Shown: piece by piece, positions 1-6,497 of the stretch | Numbering within the stretch: position 1 is the stretch's first letter | How the letters are laid out: each line of letters begins with the position of its first letter | Source: Isotricha intestinalis | Lineage: Eukaryota > Ciliophora > Litostomatea > Vestibuliferida > Isotrichidae | DNA: 14,525 bases | NCBI GenBank assembly: GCA_023807065.1 | Contig: JAJJLU010004348.1 | Span: forward strand, 1-14,525 | Direction: 5' to 3' | Translations under genes and position numbers: made by a program | Notes under the pieces: model-generated | Told to the model about the DNA's origin: nothing | Database searches by the model: none | Seen by the model: only the letters and a program-made list of their open reading frames with translations

Positions 1-35
1 TTAAAAGTTTCTAATGTTTTTAATTTTTTAAAGAA

Positions 36-1058
36 ATGAAATCAATAATTATTTTAAACTTTGATCGAAAAGTGATATATATAATTATTCATTGTTTATC
101 ATATATTTTATCAAAATTTTTGAAACCATCATTTCATGGAGATATTATAACTGATATATGTCTTTTAATTTCATTTATAATAAATTTATTGTTTTTAATT
201 TTAAGAACCAAAAATACTGATTCTTCAAATCAAAATAGTAATATAAGTCAAAAATTAAATTTTAAAGAATATTATTATATATTGTTTATTTATCTATTAT
301 ATAATATCATTGTGTTATTAATAGAAATTAAAAATTGTATAATAAATTATTGTTATTCAAATATTATATTTTTTGGAATTCTATTTATCACATCATTTAG
401 GAATGAACAATTATTTATTCATCAAAAAATTAGTGTTTTTATTTTGTTTATTTGTATTTTTTTTACTTCAAATTTTTTTAATTTATTTAATCATTCAAAA
501 TTATATATAATTTTCACTTCAATATATTCAAGTCTTTATTATTATTCTGAAGGATTAATAAGAGGATATTTTAAATATTCAATGGAAGTTAATTTTATTA
601 ATCCTTTCTTTATTTCTTCAGTTGATGCTTTTATTAATTTACTCAAAAATATTTTCGAAAGAGTATATAAATATTATATATTAAACCAGCAAATAAATTA
701 TTTTAGTGTTTCTGTTGATAAAGAAATAAAGTATAGTCAATCAATATTACGATACACTTTTTTGGTATTAATGCCAACTTTGAATGTTTTAATATGCTAT
801 TATTATACACCTTATCATCTATATTCTTCTTTGATTTTAGCTCATTTTATTATAAAAAATCTCATCACCCTTAATGATATAATAGTTGGGATAATTAATA
901 TATTTTTTTCTTTGATTATATCTGAAGTAATTATTTTAAAATTTTGTGATTTAGATTATAATACAAAACTTGAAATTAAAAATAGAGCTTGTAAAGCTTT
1001 TTTACCAGATTTAATGGATTCTGTTTTTGATTCTGAGATTGAAATAAATGAAAATTAG
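36..1058 (+). CDS. Multi-pass membrane protein, possibly drug/metabolite-transporter-like
   Basis: The product is 340 residues and strongly hydrophobic. About nine or ten membrane segments can be read, near residues 11-27, 36-56, 79-98, 108-121, 131-147, 154-172, 188-208, 241-258, 262-277 and 282-303. A polar Asn/Ser linker lies at 60-76 and an acidic tail at 325-340. Ten helices in two halves is the usual layout of the drug/metabolite transporter superfamily. The segment GYFKYSMEVNFINPF (177-191) and the end pattern KFCDLDYNT (302-310) look like conserved positions rather than random hydrophobic sequence, but I cannot name a substrate. The ATG is supported by an in-frame TAA 15 bases upstream (21-23) and by the A-rich context aaagaaATG. 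The stop is TAG. The window edge is so close that a 5' exon further left cannot be excluded. Membrane protein is near certain; the family is tentative. Confidence 0.7.
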   Translation: MKSIIILNFDRKVIYIIIHCLSYILSKFLKPSFHGDIITDICLLISFIINLLFLILRTKNTDSSNQNSNISQKLNFKEYYYILFIYLLYNIIVLLIEIKNCIINYCYSNIIFFGILFITSFRNEQLFIHQKISVFILFICIFFTSNFFNLFNHSKLYIIFTSIYSSLYYYSEGLIRGYFKYSMEVNFINPFFISSVDAFINLLKNIFERVYKYYILNQQINYFSVSVDKEIKYSQSILRYTFLVLMPTLNVLICYYYTPYHLYSSLILAHFIIKNLITLNDIIVGIINIFFSLIISEVIILKFCDLDYNTKLEIKNRACKAFLPDLMDSVFDSEIEINEN

Positions 1059-2237
1059 TTTAAAATTGAAATAATATTAAAAATTTATAAACATTTTTCA
1101 TTTCTCTAATTTTTTATAAAAGAATAAAAATAGTATAGATTTATATAATTAATAAAGTGATAAATAATATGTTATTTATTTATTTTTTAAGAATTATAGA
1201 ATCTATTTAGATATAATGTTTTTTGCTTTTAATTGAATAAAAAAATGAATAATTTATCAAAAATTTGAGAGATTATTTTTTTAAAGCAAATTATTTTTCG
1301 TTTTCATTCATTAATATTTCTTTTAATTTTTTTTCTCAAAAAAGAAAGTTTTTATCTGTAATGAAAGATTTAATGGGATACAATATTACATATCAATTAA
1401 GTGAGATGGAAATAATTTTTATTTTTTTGTGAAAATTTTAAGACTTTATTTTTTTTATTTATTGATTATTTATATTTATATGATTTATTGAATTTTATTT
1501 TTATTATATCATCCAATTATTTTTCTAAAAAATTAAAAAAATTTACTTATACTCATTGTTTTTGATATTTTCTTTGATAAATTATTGTTACTTTAACTTT
1601 TATTATAATTTAGAAATTTGGATATAAATTGTTTAACTTGTGATGAATTTATTTAATTTAATAAATAAAAAATTTTACAGTATTCATCCTTTTAGTAGTA
1701 ACAAAAAATTTAAGATTTTGATGAATTACTTTAATTAGGATAAAATTTTTTAAATATTTAACAAAAAAATTAAATGAACTTTATGATTTATAATTTTATT
1801 ACATTTTTAGATATTACTAATCACACTTTTTTAAAAATTTTGATTTTTTTGAAATTAAGGTATTGCTTATTAAAGTATTTCCATTAAAAGGAAAATATTA
1901 TAATTTATTTGTTTAATGAATATGAAATGGGATAAAATATTTAGAATTAATAATTATTTTAGTAAATAATAAATAGATTATTTCAAAGGTGAAAGAATAA
2001 TCAAAAATATAATGCATATAAAAATTGTAAACTTTTACAGAAGGAAATTGAAATATAATGAATATTTACAAAGATTGATATTAAATAATAAGTGTGTAAA
2101 TAATTATTATAGATTTTCCCAATTATGGAATTCCTCTCTTCCAAAAATAATAATTTATTAAATCAATTTTTAATTAAATAAGTTATATTTAAAAAAATAA
2201 AAAAAAAAAACAATAAAATAAATAAAAATAAGATAAA
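1059..2237. other. 1.2-kb non-coding spacer, AT-rich
   Basis: I find no open frame of useful length on either strand and no tRNA-like or rRNA-like block. In the frame I read through (1615-2181, plus strand) stop codons occur about as often as expected from base composition, so there is no sign of a recent pseudogene. A small hairpin follows the upstream gene: ATAAATAA (1160-1167), loop TATG, TTATTTAT (1172-1179); it may help 3'-end formation but could be chance. A slightly less AT-rich patch at 2116-2143 holds the palindrome GGAATTCC (2127-2134) and the pair TGGAA/TTCCA. The last 60 bases are A-rich and should contain the 5' leader of the next gene. Confidence 0.6.
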
Positions 2238-4085
2238 ATGTCTTTGAAAAAGCCTAGAATCCACACAACAGGTTTGTCAAATATAGATTATAGATCTAAA
2301 AATGACCTTATAAATTTAAACCAATATGAGCCATGGCATAAAACAAAAGATTTTGGAACAATGAATAAATATCCATATGAACTTTCATATTCAGAACACA
2401 AAAAATTATTTAGTCCAACAAAACAAATAAATATGCAATATTATTTAAATGCAGATGTTCAAAATCCAAAGGTTTATCAAAGTGCTCAATTTTATAAACA
2501 ACATAAAATTCCCATTAAAACAAAAGCAATTTTTACTAATGAACGTTTTGCCCAATTAGATGAATCAAAAAAAGGAAAAGAAATATTTTTAGGAGATTCA
2601 ATGATGATAAGTGATATAACAAAACAAAGAAAAGAAAGAAAAAAAAGAAGAAAATTTAATGATAGAGAAAATAAAGAAAAGAAAATAATTCAACAAAAAC
2701 AAATTATTCAAGATAAAATAAATAAAAATAAAGAAGCATATCAAGAAACACAATTAGTTAAAATTGAAGCAAAAGAAACTTTAGAAGGAAAAATAGATTT
2801 AAAAAAAATACAAGAAATAAGATTAGCTTTAAGAAGAAGATATGCAAATAGAACTAATTTTAGAAAAATATTTCAAGAATGGCAAAGAAGTGCAACAGGA
2901 GAAATAACAGTTTTTGATGCTCATCATATGATAAATGATTTAAATATTCCTATTAATTATAATGAAACTAAAGCTTTAATTTCAAGTGCTAATAAAAGAG
3001 GAACATTTAATTTAAATTTAGAAGAATTTATGTCTTTAATTTTTAGTGATAATCCAATGTTAAAAATTGATTTATCTAATATTGAATTTCAAGATGAAAA
3101 AACTTTTGATGAAAAAGAAGTTATTCAAAATTTAAAAAAAAGTATGGAAGTTAAAACTTTAAATCCAGATGATATAGATTATTTTGAACAATATTTTAAA
3201 GCTAAAAAACCTATTTTATTAAAATATATTAAAGAATTAAATGGTGATAAAAAAGATACTTGTTCTTATGAAGTCTTTGAAAAAGCTATTAAACAATTTC
3301 CAATTCCTAAAAAATATGTTGATGACTTATTATTACAATCAATATTTAATGAATATAAAATTCCTGATAAAAATGAAATGAATTATAAGGAATATTTAAA
3401 TTATCTTGTAACTCCTAAAGATAAAGAAGATTTTTATGATTTTCAACAAAAAGATATTAATTGGTTAAGAGATAAAATAAAAAGAACTGATATAGAAACA
3501 AAAAATGATAAAGCAGTTTTTATTCAAGATCAAAAAAAGAAAGAAGCTTTAAAAAATTTATATCTTCAACAAATAGAAGAACAGAAAAAATTAAATTTAT
3601 ATAAATCAATGTCAACAGATACATTTTCTCATTATCAACCTTCAACAAATTTTATAAATTTAATATTTAAAGAAAGGCAAAAGCATTATGAAGAATTAAA
3701 TAATGTTGAAAAAAAATTTGAACCTCTTCTTTCTTTAATTAGTGAAAATCAAAGAAAAACAAGATTCGGAGCTTCTCCTATTTTTTATACTAAAAATGAT
3801 ACTGAAGCAAATCCTCAAAGTGCATTATATATTAATGAAGAAGATAGATTTAAAATTAGAGGAAGAGATTATGATAATTTCAATGAAAATAATAGATATT
3901 TTAGATTAAATAGAGATAAAGGTAATTTAAATAAAATTGCAAAAGAATATAGATCTTATGCTGATATTAATGCTTTTCATAATGATTTTTATTTTGCTAA
4001 AGATGCTTTAGGACAAATTAAAAGAACTAAAGATATGTTAGATTATCAAATTGATAATAGAATGAAAAATGAATTTATTGAATAA
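2238..4085 (+). CDS. EF-hand-like protein, possibly axonemal or cytoskeletal
   Basis: The product is 615 residues, soluble and highly charged. Residues 1-125 are rich in aromatic and polar residues with no clear fold. Residues 128-200 are a basic helical stretch (a KERKKRRK cluster, then Lys/Gln/Glu). Residues 205-270 resemble an EF-hand pair, with helix FRKIFQEW, a loop-like segment RSATGEITVFDA, and a second loop around ANKRGTFNLNLEEF. A second EF-like pair lies near 310-395, with loops around LNGDKKDTCSYEVF and YKIPDKNEMNYKEYL. The loops lack most of the acidic ligands of a canonical EF-hand, so calcium binding is doubtful and a structural role is likelier. The C-terminus is rich in Arg, Asn, Asp and Tyr. 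Such long proteins with degenerate EF-hands are frequent in cilia of protists, and an LRRC23-like gene lies nearby, but the ciliary role is inference. Start context is ataaaATG; stop is TAA. Confidence 0.75.
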   Translation: MSLKKPRIHTTGLSNIDYRSKNDLINLNQYEPWHKTKDFGTMNKYPYELSYSEHKKLFSPTKQINMQYYLNADVQNPKVYQSAQFYKQHKIPIKTKAIFTNERFAQLDESKKGKEIFLGDSMMISDITKQRKERKKRRKFNDRENKEKKIIQQKQIIQDKINKNKEAYQETQLVKIEAKETLEGKIDLKKIQEIRLALRRRYANRTNFRKIFQEWQRSATGEITVFDAHHMINDLNIPINYNETKALISSANKRGTFNLNLEEFMSLIFSDNPMLKIDLSNIEFQDEKTFDEKEVIQNLKKSMEVKTLNPDDIDYFEQYFKAKKPILLKYIKELNGDKKDTCSYEVFEKAIKQFPIPKKYVDDLLLQSIFNEYKIPDKNEMNYKEYLNYLVTPKDKEDFYDFQQKDINWLRDKIKRTDIETKNDKAVFIQDQKKKEALKNLYLQQIEEQKKLNLYKSMSTDTFSHYQPSTNFINLIFKERQKHYEELNNVEKKFEPLLSLISENQRKTRFGASPIFYTKNDTEANPQSALYINEEDRFKIRGRDYDNFNENNRYFRLNRDKGNLNKIAKEYRSYADINAFHNDFYFAKDALGQIKRTKDMLDYQIDNRMKNEFIE

Positions 4086-4243
4086 ATTTCTTATATTTCT
4101 GGTTTTATTATTAATATATAATTTTTTGTTTTATTTTTTTAATTTTTGAATTATATATCTGTTAATATTTTTATTATTTTTTAATTATACTTTTTAAATT
4201 TTTTTTATTTGATAATTTTTAATAAAAAATAAAAAAATAAAAA
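4086..4243. terminator. Convergent 3' intergenic region with weak inverted repeat
   Basis: This 158-bp spacer separates the 3' ends of two convergent genes and must hold both 3' ends. It is T-rich at the left and A-rich at the right. A perfect 10-bp inverted repeat, ATATATAATT (4114-4123) and AATTATATAT (4149-4158), has a 25-base loop. It is pure A/T, so chance is a real possibility. No polyadenylation signal can be singled out in DNA of this composition. Confidence 0.3.
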
Positions 4244-4870
4244 TTAACCTTTAGTCATAATATAAACAAAATGATAATTTTTAGGATCATTTTCATCAAG
4301 AGGTTCACTACTTGAAGGATGTTTAATAACTTTTTCATATAAAAATTTAGCCCAAGGTAATTTCATAAAATGTTTTTTTCTATGTTCAGGATCACCATAA
4401 GTAATACAAATAAAAACACTTCCAGGAGATAAAATTCTATATATTTCATTAATCATTTTTTCAGAATTTATTATAGGATCATCAGTACTTAAAATTGAAT
4501 CAAGAGTTCCTTTATCAATAATATTATTAAAACTTCCAGTTTCAAAATCTTTCATTTCACAAACATTCATAATTTTAAATATCATTTTTGGATATTTAAC
4601 TCTACATCTTTCTTCCATTTGTGATATTGCTTTACTTGAAAAATCTATATTTGTAATATTTTCATAACCGTCATTATACATTTCTTCACTCATAGTTGAA
4701 TTTCCACATCCTACATTTAATATTTTATTTTCTTTCTCTAAATATGGAGTTATTATTTCTTTTAAATCTGAATATGTTTGATACCAATCAAAAGGTTCAA
4801 TTCTTTTTGAATATCTATCATCCCAATATTCTAATTGTCCATAATGAAAATTTGTTCCATTTTCTGACAT
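4244..4870 (-). CDS. Class I SAM-dependent methyltransferase, EEF1AKMT4/METTL13-type
   Basis: The product is 208 residues, a single seven-strand methyltransferase domain. Residues 10-31 (YGQLEYWDDRY, then FDWYQTY) match the N-terminal signature of the EEF1AKMT4 and METTL13 N-domain group, where an aromatic YWD..Y block precedes a DW pair. Motif I is ILNVGCGNS (50-58), the glycine loop that binds S-adenosylmethionine. ITNIDFSS (72-79) ends strand 2, with Asp76 expected to hold the ribose. FNNIIDKGTLDSIL (114-127) is the family's strand 4 and post-motif, with the typical D/E-K-G-T-L-D core. The C-terminus YHFVYIMTKG closes the fold. Known relatives methylate lysines of elongation factor eEF1A; the substrate here is inferred, not shown. 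The length is near that of a free-standing EEF1AKMT4 domain, and there is no fused second domain as in METTL13. It is divergent from the LRRC23-like gene; stop is TAA. Confidence 0.85.
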   Translation of the reverse strand: MSENGTNFHYGQLEYWDDRYSKRIEPFDWYQTYSDLKEIITPYLEKENKILNVGCGNSTMSEEMYNDGYENITNIDFSSKAISQMEERCRVKYPKMIFKIMNVCEMKDFETGSFNNIIDKGTLDSILSTDDPIINSEKMINEIYRILSPGSVFICITYGDPEHRKKHFMKLPWAKFLYEKVIKHPSSSEPLDENDPKNYHFVYIMTKG

Positions 4871-4996
4871 ATTTTTTTAATTGTAAAAAAATTAAAGTAA
4901 TTAAAGTATTAAAAATAAATTAATATATTTTTGATAAAAAAACTAAGAAATTATTAATATTATTATAACTTAAAAAAACAAAAAAATAAATATAAA
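4871..4996. promoter_or_regulatory. Shared divergent promoter with tandem 9-mer
   Basis: This 126-bp spacer lies between two divergent start codons, the methyltransferase on the minus strand and the LRRC23-like gene on the plus strand, so it must carry both promoters and 5' leaders. It contains a perfect tandem duplication of ATTAAAGTA at 4891-4899 and 4900-4908. On the minus strand this puts two TACTTTAAT copies 21-38 bases before the methyltransferase ATG. Whether they are protein sites or part of a leader is unknown. No TATA box can be singled out in such AT-rich DNA. Confidence 0.5.
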
Positions 4997-6277
4997 ATGT
5001 CAGAAGAAGAAAAAAATGAAAATGAAGAAGTAGAAAATCCTGATGAAGAAATACAAGAAAATCAAGAAGAAGAAAAAAAAGATGAGGGTCCATTATTAGA
5101 TAGTGATGGAAATCCAATAAATCCAGAAGATTTATTACCAAAAGAACCACAAGCTCCTTTAAAAAAAGATATGTTATTAAAGAGTGTAAAAAATTTACAA
5201 AGAACATATAATGGATTAAGTTATGCATATACTGAAATAGATTTAAAAGAAAAAGAAATTGATGATCTTGGAAAAGATATTGATAATTTTACTCAAATAA
5301 GAGATTTTAATGTTAGTACTAATAAATTACCAAATATAAATTGTGTAGGAAATATGCCTTATTTAATTAGAGTTGATGCAAGTGTTAATGAAATAAAAGA
5401 TATGGATGTTTTTAATAATCCTGAAAGATTTCAATATTTACAAGTTTTAAATTTAAAACAAAATAAAATTCATAATTTACCTGAAATGCAAGCAATAAAT
5501 TTATTAACAATGGATTTAAGTGAAAATAAAATAAAAGATTGTTCAAATTTCAAAGGATTACCAAATTTAAAAAAATTAAACTTAAGTACAAATAGATTAG
5601 TAAATTGTACAGGATTAGCAAATTGTCCAAATTTAGAAGTATTATATTTAAACAATAATAGAATAACAACATTAGAAGGATTAGAAGAATTACCAACATT
5701 ACGTAAATTAAGAGTAAGAACAAATAAAATAGAAAAATTTGATTTTATTCCTTCTCTTCCGAATTTAGAAAAATTAGCAATAAGTGAAAATTTAATAAAA
5801 GATAATACTCAATTTTCAAAATTAACATTTCCAAAATTACAAAGAATTAATATTGATGGTAATCCATATTTTGATGAAAGTGGAGCTAATCCTAAAATTG
5901 AAATTTTAATTCAATTAGAAGGATTTGAAATAAAATTTGTAAATAAAGAAGAAATTACTCCTGAAGATAAAGAAGAAGTTATTAAAGAAAAAGAAACAAG
6001 GAAAGAAAAAGCAGAAGAAGAAAGAAAACAAAAAGAAGAAGAAGAAAGAATTAGAAAAGAAGAAGAAGAAAAAGAAAGATTAGAAAAAGAAGAAGAAGAA
6101 AGAAAAAAAAAAGAAGAAGAAGAAGCTGCTGCTGCTGAAAAGAAAGAAGGAGAAGAAGGAAATGAAGGTGAAGAAGGAAATGAAGGTGAAGAAGGAAATG
6201 GAGGTGAAGAAGGAGGTGAAGGTGAAGAAGGAGGTGAAGGTGAAGAAGGAGGGGATGGAGAAGAAGGAGAAGAATAA
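4997..6277 (+). CDS. LRRC23: LRRC23-like leucine-rich repeat protein (radial spoke)
   Basis: The product is 426 residues. Its layout follows LRRC23, a component of the radial spoke 3 head in motile cilia: an acidic N-terminus (1-30), then a conserved block around PLKKDMLLKSV (54-64) and YNGLSYAYTEIDLKEKEI (71-88), then leucine-rich repeats. Nine SDS22-type repeats of about 22 residues can be counted from LxxLxLxxNxI segments at 101, 123, 148, 169, 191, 213, 235, 257 and 281, and a capping region ends near 315. Residues 320-384 are a charged Glu/Lys/Arg helix, and 386-426 are a Glu/Gly repeat tail longer than I would expect for the family. The pre-LRR block, not the repeats alone, is the main reason to choose LRRC23 over other ciliary LRR proteins. 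Start context is tataaaATG; stop is TAA. It shares a promoter region with the methyltransferase. The orthology is well supported by layout but not proven. Confidence 0.78.
   Translation: MSEEEKNENEEVENPDEEIQENQEEEKKDEGPLLDSDGNPINPEDLLPKEPQAPLKKDMLLKSVKNLQRTYNGLSYAYTEIDLKEKEIDDLGKDIDNFTQIRDFNVSTNKLPNINCVGNMPYLIRVDASVNEIKDMDVFNNPERFQYLQVLNLKQNKIHNLPEMQAINLLTMDLSENKIKDCSNFKGLPNLKKLNLSTNRLVNCTGLANCPNLEVLYLNNNRITTLEGLEELPTLRKLRVRTNKIEKFDFIPSLPNLEKLAISENLIKDNTQFSKLTFPKLQRINIDGNPYFDESGANPKIEILIQLEGFEIKFVNKEEITPEDKEEVIKEKETRKEKAEEERKQKEEEERIRKEEEEKERLEKEEEERKKKEEEEAAAAEKKEGEEGNEGEEGNEGEEGNGGEEGGEGEEGGEGEEGGDGEEGEE
6152..6277 (+). repeat. In-frame 18-bp minisatellite encoding an EEGNEG tail
   Basis: Six full 18-base units follow one another: 6152-6169, 6170-6187, 6188-6205, 6206-6223, 6224-6241 and 6242-6259. 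The first two are identical (GAAGAAGGAAATGAAGGT). A seventh, degraded unit (6260-6277) contains the stop codon. They encode EEGNEG, EEGNEG, EEGNGG, EEGGEG, EEGGEG, EEGGDG and EEGEE. The units preserve the reading frame and become more divergent toward the 3' end. The block is notably G-rich for this window. Acidic Glu/Gly tails of ciliary proteins can be targets of polyglutamylation or polyglycylation, but that is only a suggestion here. Confidence 0.9.
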
Positions 6278-6315
6278 TTATTTTTTAATTTATTATCCTT
6301 TTATTAAGTTTTTTT

Positions 6316-6344
6316 AATCTTTTTTTATGGATAAAAAGAAGATT
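6316..6344. terminator. Inverted repeat between convergent 3' ends
   Basis: The 220-bp spacer 6278-6497 separates the 3' ends of the convergent LRRC23-like and helical-repeat genes. Within it AATCTTTTTTTAT (6316-6328) can pair with ATAAAAAGAAGATT (6331-6344), giving a stem of about 13 pairs with one G-T wobble and one bulged A. A T-tract follows on the plus strand (6343-6350). It may mark shared transcript ends. Eukaryotic pol II genes do not need such hairpins, so the role is uncertain. Confidence 0.3.
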
Positions 6345-6497
6345 TTTTTTAATTTTTTTATTTTTGAAGTTTATTTATAAATATAAGATTTTTATATTAA
6401 ATCAATAATATTATGTATATATTATATTTTGGAATAAATATTTGTTTTTTCTATATAAAAGTATAATTTGTTTGAAAATATTGTTATTTATCTTTTT

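Noticed and set aside
1615..2181. Possible decayed gene in the 1.2-kb spacer, since one plus-strand frame gives peptide-like stretches between stops.
   Set aside because: The frame holds roughly as many stops as expected by chance at this base composition (around twenty or more in 188 codons), and no stretch resembles a known family. AT-rich random DNA gives the same Ile/Asn/Lys/Phe peptides.
4696..5228. Short open frames on the opposite strands over the methyltransferase start, the shared promoter and the LRRC23-like N-terminus.
   Set aside because: They are antisense shadows rich in Leu/Phe/Ile that arise opposite Lys/Glu-rich or Asn-rich coding sequence; the sense genes have clear family signatures.
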